Positions 46,391 to 57,958 of a stretch of DNA of 64,000 bases are shown here, piece after piece. Origin of the DNA: Atkinsonella hypoxylon (lineage: Eukaryota; Ascomycota; Sordariomycetes; Hypocreales; Clavicipitaceae); the NCBI GenBank assembly GCA_000729835.1, contig JFHB01000005.1:1-64000 (forward strand), read 5' to 3'. Position numbers and translations under genes: made by a program. A model generated the notes under the pieces. It did not search any database. It was not told the DNA's origin and worked only from the letters and a program-made list of their open reading frames with translations. How positions within the stretch are numbered: the stretch's first letter is position 1; each line of letters opens with the position of its first letter.

Positions 46391-47352
46391 GATTTCATGC
46401 ACTATCGACAGGTTGCCCCAAGTGCCAGCAGTCACAAGCTTTATAATCCGCAGGCAAACTCGCTGGCATTTCGGATCAGAAATACTAGCAAAGATGGTCC
46501 AGGGGCTCCCTTCCTTACGCCACGTTCTTATCGAGTCATGGAGACGATTTTATTGCTTTCCGAATGAAGATGGCTACCCCGACGACCTTGGTAGGTATTC
46601 TATCCTACTAACATCTTCTGGGCTGCTAGTAGCTAATGGTTTCTAAAATAGGGCTAGTCATGCTGATCGCTGGCTCATTGCCAGACACTGTCCAGAGCCT
46701 TACGATGTTTGAAGACTTTAATGAGGATCATAATACCTTGGCTCACAAAGACGTAATTGTCTGGGCTCTTCCTGAGTTGGTGAGAACTCCATCGCCGTTC
46801 ATCAGCACAGTCTTAGCGATAAGGAGCCAGCAGCTTCAAAAGCTCGCTGCGTCGTATATGGTTGACGCTCGGGACTTCTTCAGGATAGCAGTTTGCTCGA
46901 CATTTTTTCGGGACTACTTAAGCATACTGTCTTTGACTTCTCAACACTTGAGCAAGTTCTCGGACATGAAAATAGTTAACGACATACTAGAGAATGCTGG
47001 TAGAGCCGCTTTGAACATGCCAGTATTAGCGCCGCTGAATATTTGGAACGGCACACAAGGCAATGTATGTGGATTCCGGTTCGAGGTAGCTGGTTTGCAG
47101 GCATCCATTGGGTGGCACAGCAATTGGCCTTTCTCGCTAGCAACCGACGTCGTGAGGGCTTGGGAACGAGCTGCGGAGCGGCATACGGGCGCTCGACTGG
47201 TTGTGAGAGAGCCGCGGATTGTGCAAAACACGTACATTGGATCTCACGCGACTGCTATGGAGATTCTTGGATTACAAGTCAAACGTACTGCCAGTGGGGC
47301 AGCCTCAACAGGAGTCCGTGCAACCGGCAGGAGCAACCGGCAGGACTTTTGA
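46389..47352 (+). pseudogene. 5'-truncated F-box-associated-type protein (DUF6546-like)
   Basis: Two coding blocks join through a good intron (donor GTAGGT at about 46591, acceptor at about 46650) into roughly 300 aa: VPAVTSFIIRRQTRWHFGSE, then LVMLIAGSLPDTVQSLTMFE, LTSQHLSKFSDMKIVND, and a C-terminal part around WPFSLATDVVRAWERAAERH. This resembles a large fungal family of F-box-linked proteins of unknown function that I know as DUF6546; the name is tentative. No ATG lies at the beginning. An in-frame TAG at 46383-46385 sits directly upstream, inside the dispersed repeat, so the N-terminal F-box part is missing. The remaining frame shows no stops, so the loss may be recent or the copy expressed from another start. 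Confidence 0.55.
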
Positions 47353-50300
47353 CGTGGATGCTGCACGGTATATAAGGGGGGTTCAACCGAACATTCAACG
47401 TGGGTGGCCACGTCGCATTTTTGGCGACAGAAAACAAGGCGGACACGACTGCTGTCGATAAGATGTAGGTTGCAGGGGTATTGGGGGCTAGGCCTAAAGC
47501 TAAAGAAACATGGAAAGTGCTCAGAAGATGAGAGATAATTGTAAGCTCAAGGATGAATGCACCGCGAGGCACAAGTACTCGGTCATGGCAACCACGTTAT
47601 GCCAGGCGGATTGTTGGTGCACAACACATGAGCCTTCCTGACCGTCGCAAGAATATTTATCTAACAGATATTGCGCTGTTCATGCACGGCTACAGGCCGC
47701 CAAAGGGAAATTCTTGCTTAATATCAGAGGCTAATTAAGAACCTTTACAACTCATAGGTCCTGCAATTGCGTGGATTCTGCAAGAACACAAGCCATTGCT
47801 ATTCGGCTGAAAGCACTGCATAACCCCACAACCAACCTGCAAAGGCTGCGACGTTATTTATCCAGAATTTGACCGGGAATGATGCCAGTAAGTGCGCAGA
47901 TTGCAAACCCTCACCGATGGCCTGATATACTTCTGTTCTGTATAATGAACCGACTTGAGAAAGTCGCGACCAAATCATTGGCTACTAACTATAGGGAATC
48001 AACCCCGCAGACAAGTAGGTAGGTTAGACAGTGCTTACTCCGTAGACCGAACCTAGCTCGTCTACCAGCAAGAGCAGCATCTACGATAACTACAGCCCCT
48101 AAATAATTTTACAAGTCTACTACTTTACAGAGGCAGCATCAGCCAATTGAAAGTCATCTTTCAGAGTTCTGAGACATCATGATACTTGAACCAATGATCT
48201 AATAAATGCTGAACTGAATGAAAGACTATTCCGTACTACCTACGGAATATTGGGGAGGGCTTTTGCGCGTCCATTCTGCGCACTTGATCCCTGTTCCAGG
48301 GTCTTGCCGGCATCAGACCATACGTTTGAACACAAATTTACGCAGCGTAAAAAGGTAGATCGAGCGCTTACGACGAGGTTGCTGCGCCTCCCAGATAACT
48401 AGTGTGGCAGTCGTGGGAGTCGTGGCAGCCGCAATTGTGTTGTGTCGCCTGAGCCCGGGCGGCTGCTACGTTGGCACAAACGCCACAGGGGGGGCCTTGT
48501 GCGCATGCTACATAAATCTGGAACCGGATGCAAATACCTTACGGGGGATCTCGTGCGTTCGGTCGACGATCACCTGGGTCCTGCCTGGTCTTTGGTATGG
48601 GGGGGGGGGGGGGTAGTGTTAGATGTGGTACCGCAATGGACAGGTAGTAGGTACGTATCTGGTAGCTGTTAAACCTGAGACAAGTGTTTGCCCATCTTAC
48701 AGTTGGCGTGCGTAAGTGACCTACCTGGTAGGGAGTTACCTACGGCATCCAATAGAGAGAGTCGGGTATGAGGTAGGTACCTAAATACGAAGGCCCTTAC
48801 AAGCGAAGCCGTGCCCCAGTACTAATATTGTGCTGTAACGCGGCTGGTATGCCCATCCCTATTAGCCAGGCTGGTCTTGGAAACAGGCCCAGTTAAAAAG
48901 GTTGGCCACTGATCTGCAGATGCCAAAACGCACAAAGGCGTGCACAATAAAAAAGTGTGGACCTCACACGAGTAATTGATTAATTGTCTCGACTGCAGAG
49001 GCAGGATCAAGCTGAGAGTATCACCCGGCCGGCCATCCTTCGGCCTCGCTACGATTGTGGTGACACTCGGTTTGCATCTTGCATGGACAGCAGCAGGGCG
49101 CAGTCCCTGACGAAAAGATTGGCTTGTGGCCGACTTTGGCTGTTCTGGCATATTGCACTTGCCTTTTGATGGGTGCCACACGAGCGAGCCCTCTGCGCCT
49201 GCAACACATCCATATTTGACGCTGCAGCCAACCAACCAGCGCTCGCGCTCGCGCTCGCGCTTGCCTTGTCCCGCGCTTTCCGTCCAGCTTGAGGGACGGA
49301 CGGTGAGACGGTGAGGAGCATTTTGGCACGCCGTGGTCTCTGCCTTGCACCTGACATTTATTTGTATGATGACCCGGGGATTGAACTGATATACATGATG
49401 ATGATGCATTAGAGACTTGACTCATTCGATTGCACCAGACGCTGGGGCGATCTGGTGTGCCAGAGGGAGGATTGATCCATCCTGGTTCGAACTTGAATCC
49501 CCAGTTTCAGGTCCTTTCTTGCAAAGTACCGAGTAAAGCAGGCATAAGCTCGCAAGCTAGCAGGGATGTGCTTGATATCTCAGAACAGCCGAAAGGGGGC
49601 ATAGGCCCAGAAAGAAATTGGGTCCGCCGTCGTTAGTGGTCTATGAGACGATGGAGAGGGTCTGGAGAGGGTCTGGAGAGGGTCTGGAGAGGGTCTGGAG
49701 AGGGTCTGGAGAGGGTCTGGAGAGGGTCTGGAGAGGGTCTCGAGAGGGTCTCGAGAGGATCCCAATCTCTTGGCTCTTTTGGTCTTAAGGGTCCTGACTT
49801 ATGGGCCCCCCGCGAGCTCCGACCTAACAATGGCTTGAGGGAAACGCACAGCACGAGTGGCTGAGCTGCGTGCTGGATAGTTATTGCGTGGATAGATTAG
49901 GATTGCAGCACGTCCGTCCTTCCCTTTTCCCAATTCGCTCCATAACAACTTGGGCGTCTTCCACCTACTTTGTGTATTCTTCGTTTCTGGTCCTTCGTTT
50001 AAACTGTCGCCGTGTCTCGAGTTTGCACATTCTCTTGCTCTGTTTCTGCTCTTCGTATAGTAACATCCTCGTGCGAGGTCTATTTTCGATCTTACAACCG
50101 CGGATTTGTGCTATGCTTGAGCAACATTTTTAAACTTTGTTCGACCTCTTTACTCAGTTCGCTCATTTCGACTCGGATTTTGAATCAACCAACTTTTGCT
50201 CGGACGACAATTTTAAGAACGAATTTGAATGCCATAGATCCCTCCCTTTTCTGCTGTCGCACGACAATCCGCTTTGAAGCCACCTTTACCAACCATTCCG

Positions 50301-50371
50301 GTCGAAATATCGAACGATCAGCGACCAGCGACCAGCGACTAGCGAAATATACCCTGGTATTGGTCGATAAG
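47353..50371. other. Intergenic with simple repeats and motif clusters
   Basis: No confident gene in 3 kb. It contains an inverted repeat ATTCCGTA-CTACC-TACGGAAT near 48229-48249, a G14 tract at about 48600, CCTAGGTA-like elements at 48718-48785, a GCGCTC array near 49240-49260 and the 11-bp minisatellite at 49653-49759. The last 400 bp is the probable 5' UTR of the desaturase gene. Confidence 0.45.
49653..49759. repeat. Minisatellite, about 9.7 copies of an 11-mer
   Basis: The unit TCTGGAGAGGG is repeated from 49661 at 11-bp steps, preceded by a partial unit. The last two units change TGG to TCG. Because three units make 33 bp, one frame on each strand stays open through the array, giving 11-residue peptide repeats; these are not believed to be translated. 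Confidence 0.95.
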
Positions 50372-52730
50372 ATGAGCCGCGATGCAATTCTTACGCCCGA
50401 GGCGATCGATGGAATGATTGCCAATGGCGACGCAATCGTCATTTTCCAAGATTACGTGCTCCAACTAAATTCATGGCTTGGCAAACATCCAGGCGGAAGC
50501 TTGGCCATCGAACACATGGTCGGCCGCGATGCCACCGATGAGATCACCGTGTAAGTTTTACTTGGCCCTTTTCTTTTTGTCAATTTCAAAGCATGAGAGA
50601 AGAACAAGTGAGAGCGGAAATAAGGTAAGGAACCAGACGAGGGCGAAGGAAAAATGCGAGCAAAAAAGTAAGGGGGTGGGAGTTGGACGAAAAGATCTTT
50701 TTTTTTGTCGTCCACTCCAATTACTTCGCTCTCCTTTTCGCTCTCCTTTTCGCTGCTGCCAGCGAGGTTCAAGAAGGCTCAGTTCAGTGTGCAAAGCCAT
50801 TGAGGTCATGGTGTCCTGGATGGGGAAAAAAGCGAAACGACCTAATCCCAAAATGTCGGATCCATGCTGAGATGCGCGTGGCGACCCAACCCAACCACAT
50901 GCAAGGGCACGTCTCTTGCATGCCCACTATTCTGACCACCTTCATGGCCTGTTAAAACAATACACGAGTCACAGCGTGCTGACCCACGTAATCTCTAGGT
51001 ACCATTCCGACAAGACGCTCCGCACTATGAAGGCATACCGCATCGGCCAAAAGCCACCAGGTCCCTGGACTAATCGAACGCCACCAATTAGGGGAGGCAT
51101 CTTCCAGGCAAAAGCCCCATCGGATGCCGCATTGGAGGATTTCGATTTTGATGTCGAATCGGAATTTGAAGTCGAGAAGGAACCTGTTGATGAAGGTTAC
51201 GGCAGTGCTGCATCGCATAGGTCGGGCACGGGCTCGCCCGAGCCTGAGTTTGCAAGCGGCCGCGATCTCTCTTCATCCTCAAGCCTCCACCCGGCCGTCC
51301 CTCGTGCCCGGCTTGGTTACTCAGCAGATGGCGACGGTGACGTTGGCGATGGCATTACTACTTCTGCTACCACAGCTGCTCAGCTTGCTCTGAACCCAGA
51401 AGAATGGACTGAGTGGGCTATTGAACAAGGCAAAAGAGTCGATATAAGAGAATATCCCTCGGTCGACACAGACGTTCAACAGAAAATCGTCAACAAATAC
51501 CGACAATTACATAAGCGCATTCAGGATGAAGGCCTCTATAGTTGCCCCTACATCGAGTATGGCAAAGAAATTGTTCGATACACGACTTTGTTTACCGTTT
51601 TCGCTGTGGCACTGTACGCCAAATGGTATATGACTTCTGCCGTCTTCCTTGGCCTTTTCTGGGTTCGTCTAGACCTCTTCTCTCATCCGTACGTCCGGCA
51701 TTATCCTAGTTGTCTTTCGCTAATGAAGACAATGATAGCACCAAATTATGTTTACCGCTCACGATGCTGGTCATCGAGCCATCACCTCCAACTTTGTCGT
51801 TGACACTTTGATTGGTTTGTTTGTTGCCGACTTTTGCTGCGGTTTGTCAATGGGCTGGTGGAAAAGCAGTCACAATGTCCATCATCTCATCACTAACCAA
51901 CCAGTAAGTTGAGCCCAAACAGAATCCTCCTGCTCCCCCATTTGCAAAAGATTGTATCCGACTAACCATTTCCTCAGGAACACGATCCCGACATCCAAAA
52001 TCTGCCTCTTTTTGCCACATGTCCTTCGTTCTTCAAATCACTCCATTCCACGTACTATAAGTTCACCTACAAGTGGGACGAATTTTGTCGAGTTATCATC
52101 CCCTACCAGAAGTACATCTACTACCCGGTCATGGGAATTGCTCGATTCAACCTGTATTTGCTTTCGTGGTGTCATGTCCTGTCCTCCAGATCATCTGGCC
52201 TCGGAAGCAGCAAGGCATGGTGGATTCGCCCTACCGAGATTGGTTTCATGGCCTGCTACTGGTTCATATTCGGCTATCTCCTCCTGTGGCGTACGCTGCC
52301 TACATGGACTATTCGTATAGCCTTTGTCCTCGTCTCTCACATCATCACCATGCCACTGCATGTTCAAATCACCCTTTCTCACTGGGGCATGTCCACTTCC
52401 GACCTCGGCGAGGACGAGTCTTTCCCACAGCGTCAACTACGCACGACCTTGGATGTCGAATGTCCTGCCTGGCTGGATTTTATCCACGGTGGTCTGCAAT
52501 TCCAAGCGGTCCATCATTTGTTCCCTCGCCTTCCGAGACATAATCTCCGTAAAGCACAAACCATGGTAAAAGAATTCTGCGCCGACACCGGCATCCCCTA
52601 CTCCATCTTGAAGTTTGTCGATGGAAACAAAAAGGTGCTCAATCGCTTGGACGAAGTGAGCGACCAAGTCAGAATCTTGATAAACTGTCAAAACTATATG
52701 GCTGTCACAGGCGAGAGCGGTCTGCATTAA
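50372..52730 (+). CDS. Sphingolipid delta-8 desaturase (cytochrome b5 fusion)
   Basis: Four exons, 50372-50550, 50999-51662, 51739-51903 and 51978-52730, give 586 aa. The N-terminus is a cytochrome b5 domain with the heme motif HPGGSLAIEHMVGRDATDE. A 130-residue low-complexity linker follows. The desaturase core then shows the three histidine boxes HDAGH, HNVHH and QAVHH; glutamine in place of the first His of box three is the front-end desaturase signature. Hydrophobic segments flank the boxes. In fungi such proteins place the delta-8 double bond in the long-chain base of glucosylceramides at the ER. Intron 1 is 448 nt, much longer than the other introns here. Phases agree throughout. Confidence 0.9.
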
Positions 52731-53409
52731 GCGGTTCTTCACATGATGTCTGTATTATGTTCTGTCTTTAAACAATTGCTACACAAACGAGCTCATTTCG
52801 CTTTCGTCAGGATGCCTACAATCTTTTTCTCATGCCCATACTTGACGTCCCTCAGACGCCTAATAAAGTAGATGTATTTTTAGAAATTGTGACGCGAATC
52901 ATGTCTTGTCGCGTGGTGCAGTGAGGCTGTGCAATGCATGTTAGTTGGCCGGATTTCGAATGACAAGTCGTATTCGAAGTCGCAGTTGGGCAAAGTCAAA
53001 TCACCTTGACTCATTTGGCATGCCCGGATATATGCAGCTCTCACTGCCATTCTGTTCTTTTTTTCTAAAAACTCGACAGAAAAGAAACTACCGTCCCATC
53101 TTCACAGCAAGGATGTTGTCCCAAGAATTTAAAAACGACCAGGCATTACTGTTGCCTATATATTCATGGTAAGCAAATTGGTATCTGTGCCTTGCCTATC
53201 CTTTAACGCCAATCACGGTTTTCATGCCCAAAATGCAGCTCGTTTTCCCGATTCTTTAGCTCACCTCTGCTGCTCCCGTACGTTTATCGTATCCCAAGCC
53301 TGCTTCCTGAAAAAAAAAAAAAAAAAAAAAAGGTCCTCTTCCCCCTTAGCCACTCACTAGAGCGCACATCCTCGGCATCAGGCGTCGTCAAAGCTCTCCT
53401 TGATACTAT
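52731..53409. other. Intergenic, convergent 3' ends
   Basis: Contains an A20 run at about 53311-53330. No gene was seen. Confidence 0.5.
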
Positions 53410-55125
53410 CTAGACTAACCCCAGCTTTTGACACCGTTCTTTCGCAGCCAAGAGCTTCTTCAACGAAGCAATGGCCATCTTCTTGGCGAGAATCCACCGA
53501 TTCCTCGTCTGCTCATCCACAACCTCGTCCGACGGCCCGATGCCCTCCGCAATCATGGAGCACAGACCCAGGATCTGCTCAAGTCTCGTCCACTCCCTCT
53601 CCGCTACGGCGTCGAGCTCCTCACCCAGGTAGAGGATGTCAAAAACCCTGACGACACGCTGCTCGTAGTCCATGTGGTGAATGATGAGCGAGTTGCAAAA
53701 CTTCTTCAGCTCGGCCAGGTACATTGCGCGCTTGTCGGAGCGGACCGCTTCCAACTCGCTGGCCAAGTTGCGAACGATGCCGTCAAGCCGAGTCGCGGGC
53801 TCGAGCGTGTCCGTAGGATCTGGACCGTTGCGCTTCAAGATCTGCTGGTGGCCCACCGTCAGCCAGTCCATGAGGGCGGCCTTGTCTGCCCATCTTGCGT
53901 CTTTGGTTGCAGATGTTGAATGGAGCACTTTGGCGATGTCCTTGGCGAGCTTCTCGCCGCTGGTGAGTGGGACTGCTCTCTCCGGCGTGTCAAGGTTCAC
54001 TAGTGAGCTGCTGCTCCCGTGGGGGGAATCGTCTCCGCTGTCTACGAAGGAGGAATCCGAGTCTTCGTCGCGACGACGCCGCGTTGGAGTCTGGGGATCC
54101 GGTGGCGTGATGGAACGGGTCTGGTCGGACATTCGAACCCGTGGGGTAGGGGTCGTGGGGGTTGCAGGCGCGGTCGTTTTCTCAACGCCGCTGGCTCCAT
54201 GGACGGGGTCCTTGTTGCTGGCTTTGTCGTTCTGTGATGCTGGTGAGCTGTGAATGACTGCCTGGCGTTGATTCATGACACCTACGTGAACAGTGGACTT
54301 TGGCTTGCTCTGCGGAGACTTGCCCTTCGACTGGGCCATGCCCACCGAGTTTGTATTGTGAGAAGGCCTCTGAGAATCATGTGCCTGCTTTGTAGCCGCA
54401 CCGTCCGTCGACTTCTTCCCTGGAAGCTGGATCTTGCGGCCCGACTTGAGGGTGAACTCTGCTTCTTCATCTGTGATGTCCTTGTTGCACGGTGCCTTCC
54501 CAGGGCCCCGTCGTGCAAGAGCATCAAGCGAAGTTTTCACCTGAAGAGCCCTTGACTTTGTCTGCGTCTTCAGCAACGCATCCTCATCAACAGCCATCTT
54601 CTCCATGCCCCTGGAAGGCGAGCTAAGCGGCGTCGGCACCTGAGCCTTCTTGTCCGCCACATGGCACCGCGCCTTCTTCCTCACAGGCGTCTGCTCCGGA
54701 GACGAGTCAATAACATTCTGGACCCGTCTCTTCCTCTTCGTCCGGGATTCCGTCTCCAACGGGCTAGGTTTCGTCATCTGTTCGACCTGGGCAGCGAGCA
54801 GGATGCCGAGAAACTCCTTGTCCGTGTAGGCCTCGCGCAAGCGACTCTGTATTGCAGGACTGAGCTTCAGGGTGCGCGGAGGGAGAGCGACATGGATGTC
54901 GACGGGTTTGCCGTCTGGCAAACGGACTGGGCAGCTGGCACCGGCTTGCGTGCGAATCCTTGTCCTGCGGGCTGCCCAGAAGTCGAGAATATTGGTCGCC
55001 ATGGTTTTGAAATCCTGTGTCGTGTGAAACTGCTTTGCTTTCGCTTCGTCAAACACGCATTGGACCGAGGCGCGAAAGTCGGCTCCATCGTATTGGCACT
55101 TTGCTCTCGTTGCTTTCGAGGCCAT
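53410..55125 (-). CDS. Conserved-looking protein of unknown function, probably nuclear
   Basis: A single exon of 571 aa. I do not recognise the family. The N-terminal about 115 residues look folded (YDGADFRASVQCVFDEAKAK, MATNILDFWAARRTRIR, VALPPRTLKLSPAIQ). A basic segment with KRKRR and VRKKARC and many SP/TP sites suggests nuclear localisation and kinase control. The middle is disordered. A helical C-terminal domain of about 160 residues follows (LDGIVRNLASELEAVRSDKR, WILAKKMAIASLKKLLAA). The frame extends upstream to a GTG, but the ATG at 55125 has the CACCATGG context and was chosen. Two folded ends around a phosphorylatable linker would fit a chromatin or kinetochore protein; this is a guess. 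Confidence 0.65.
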   Translation of the reverse strand: MASKATRAKCQYDGADFRASVQCVFDEAKAKQFHTTQDFKTMATNILDFWAARRTRIRTQAGASCPVRLPDGKPVDIHVALPPRTLKLSPAIQSRLREAYTDKEFLGILLAAQVEQMTKPSPLETESRTKRKRRVQNVIDSSPEQTPVRKKARCHVADKKAQVPTPLSSPSRGMEKMAVDEDALLKTQTKSRALQVKTSLDALARRGPGKAPCNKDITDEEAEFTLKSGRKIQLPGKKSTDGAATKQAHDSQRPSHNTNSVGMAQSKGKSPQSKPKSTVHVGVMNQRQAVIHSSPASQNDKASNKDPVHGASGVEKTTAPATPTTPTPRVRMSDQTRSITPPDPQTPTRRRRDEDSDSSFVDSGDDSPHGSSSSLVNLDTPERAVPLTSGEKLAKDIAKVLHSTSATKDARWADKAALMDWLTVGHQQILKRNGPDPTDTLEPATRLDGIVRNLASELEAVRSDKRAMYLAELKKFCNSLIIHHMDYEQRVVRVFDILYLGEELDAVAEREWTRLEQILGLCSMIAEGIGPSDEVVDEQTRNRWILAKKMAIASLKKLLAAKERCQKLGLV

Positions 55126-55646
55126 GGTGCCCTTTTTGACACTCACTGACACTGAGAAAGGCTTGGGTGAGTGACACTTGCTGCGGTGTCATTGAACTGG
55201 TGATCTGCACCGATGGACTTCAAGGTACCGTGCTCTGGCCAAAGAATGCAGATCGGACTGACGGACTCTGCTTGACACAAGAAGAGAGAATGCCTGCAGT
55301 GCAAGCAACAGCGCGAGGCGAGATTCATTCGGTTTTCATGTAAATTTACACTGCGGCCAACTGTCTGCACTGGCTTAGCTTTATAATACCACGATACAGC
55401 CTCGAGGGGACCTATCGCTTATAATACCATGTTTATCACAGGCCAGCACAAGTTCACACGAAAAAGCCTCAAGGGCGCCAGAAAGTCAGTATTATCTTGT
55501 CTACTGTTACATTCCAGGGTACCATCACACCCGGCGTGCGGCAATGCCTATGCTCCACGTAAAAACGTTCGTGCCAGAGCTTTTCTTGCATTTCTTCAGA
55601 AAGCCATTTTCAACCTTGTTTAAAATAAAATAAAAATGCTATGCAT
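55126..55646. other. Intergenic
   Basis: Promoter of the unknown gene and 3' side of kar2. A near-repeat of TTTATAATACCA occurs at 55380 and 55420. No gene was seen. Confidence 0.5.
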
Positions 55647-57958
55647 TTACAGTTCGTCGTGCAAATCATCCTCCTTTTCCTCGTCGGCAGGGGCGTCACC
55701 GCTGCCATACATCTTGGAGGTAATGGGATAGGCAACGTTGGAAAGCTTCTCTTTCTGTTCCTCGAAGTCCTCAGCAGAAGCCGAAGCACCATTCTCCTCG
55801 AGCCACTCGGTAGCCTCCTTGACGGCGCTCAAGATCTGAAAGAATAGTTAGCCAGCTGATGCAAATATGCAACGAGACAAGTTAAATCAACTTACGGTCT
55901 CCTTCTCCTCCTCGTCAATCTTGCCACCGAGACCCTCAGCGTCGTTGACCTGGTTCTTCAGGCTGAAAGCGTAGTTCTCCAGACCGTTACGGGCTTCAAT
56001 ACGCTCACGGGTAGCCTTGTCTTCCTCGGCATACTTCTCGGCCTCGGCAACCATGCGGTCGATTTCCTCCTGAGTCAAACGGCCCTTGTCGTTCGTGATA
56101 GTGATAGACTCCTGCTTGCCAGTGCCCTTGTCGTGGGCTGAGACTTTGAGAATACCATTGGCATCCAGCTCAAACGACACCTCAATTTGAGGAACACCAC
56201 GAGGAGCAGGGGGGATGCCCGTGAGCTCAAACTTTCCAAGGTTGTTATTATCCTTGGTGAGAGATCGTTCGCCCTCGTAGACCTGGATAAGGACCACAGG
56301 CTGGTTATCAGCAGCGGTAGAGAAGATCTGGCTCTTGCGAGTAGGGATGGGAGTGTTGCGGGGAATCAACTTGGTCATGACTCCACCAGTGGTCTCAATA
56401 CCAAGAGTCAGAGGGTTGACATCCATGAGAACGATCTCCTCAGTACCCTCCTCGCCGGAAAGAACACCAGCCTGGACGGCAGCACCAAAGGCAACAGCCT
56501 CATCGGGATTGATACCCTTGGAGGCCTTCTTGCCACCAAAGTACTCCTCAATGAGAGCCTGGACCTTGGGAATACGGGTGGAACCACCGACGAGAACAAT
56601 GTCGTCGATTTCAGTCTTCTTCACATTGGCGTCCTTCAAAACCTGCTCAACAGGCTTGATGGTCTTCTTGAACAGATCCATGTTGAGCTCCTCGAACTTG
56701 GCGCGGGTCAATGTCTCTGAGAAGTCCTTGCCCTCAAAGAAAGCTTCAATTTCAATACGAGTGCTCATCTGAGAAGACAGAGTACGCTTGGCCTTCTCAG
56801 CCTCACGCTTGAGCTTACCCATAGCCTTGAGGTCCTTGGTAATGTCGACATTGTTCTTCTTGTTGTAGGTCTTAGCGAAGTAGTTAATGATGCGCTGATC
56901 GAAATCTTCACCACCCAGATGAGTGTCACCAGCAGTAGCCAGAACCTCGAAAACGCCCTGGTCAATGGACAGGAGGGAGACATCGAAAGTACCACCACCA
57001 AGATCATAGACAATGATTTGTCGCTCTCCCTCAGTCTTGTCCAGACCATAAGCGATAGCGGCGGCGGTGGGCTCGTTCACAATTCGGAGGACGTTGAGAC
57101 CGGCGATGACACCGGCATCCTTGGTAGCCTGACGTTGGTTGTCCTGCAGGGTTCTGTTAGCGCTTGCTGATTGTTGCATGAAAATTTTCTGGATGTACTT
57201 ACATTGAAGTAGGCGGGGACAGTGACGACGGCGTGGGTGACCTTCTTGCCCAAGTAGGACTCGGCGACTTCCTTCATCTTGCCCAGGACCATAGCGGAGA
57301 TCTCCTCAGGAGTGAATGTCTTCTGAGTCCCGCCCACTTCAACCTTGACCACAGGCTTGCCGTCCTTAGGGACAACCTTGTATGGGAGGGTCTTGATATC
57401 GTTCTGGACATCCTTGTCGTTGAACTTGCGACCAATAAGACGCCTACGAAATGATTAGCACTACCTTGTCCCGGAATTCCGACTGGTATATTTATGCAGC
57501 CCACTCACTTGATGTCGAATATGGTTCGGGTAGGGTTGGCCGCGGCCTGATTCTTGGCGGAGTCACCAACCAGACGCTCCTCATCAGTGAAGGCGACGTA
57601 AGAGGGAGTAATTCGGTTACCCTGATCGTTGACGAGAATTTCGACCTTGCCCTTCTGCATCACACCGACACAGCTATAAGTAGTACCCAAGTCCTGTTTG
57701 CAAAGATGCAATTGTTAACAAACCAGAGCCTCCATTAATCGGACACGTAGCCTACTGCGAGGTGTGCGCCAATGGCGACTGGACTCCATGTCGATGAATT
57801 CCAGGGGTTGTGGCACTTACAATACCAACGACGACGCCATAGTTCTCAGTGAGTTCGTCGGCCTGGACAGATTTGACAAAGGCCAGGGGAGAGAAAAGGA
57901 GGGTGATCCAACAAAGGAGCCCAAGGCCCAAAGCAAACGTGCTCCTTGATCGAGCCAT
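55647..57958 (-). CDS. kar2: ER Hsp70 chaperone BiP/Kar2
   Basis: Five exons, 57821-57958, 57509-57693, 57203-57443, 55896-57143 and 55647-55835, give 666 aa. A signal peptide (hydrophobic LGLGLLCWITLLFSPLAF, cleavage likely after SVQA) precedes the ATPase domain with DLGTTYSCVGV, VNEPTAAAIAYGLDK, VYDLGGGTFDVSLL and VLVGGSTRIPKVQ. The substrate-binding domain and the acidic tail end in HDEL, the ER-retrieval signal. BiP drives translocation into the ER lumen, folding and ERAD, and restrains the unfolded-protein sensor Ire1. Four introns interrupt the N-terminal and C-terminal parts, all with agreeing phases. No UPR element was identified upstream by eye. Confidence 0.97.

Noticed and set aside
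49643..49864. Peptide repeats predicted from the 11-bp minisatellite
   Set aside because: Open frames on both strands follow from the repeat arithmetic; nothing supports translation.
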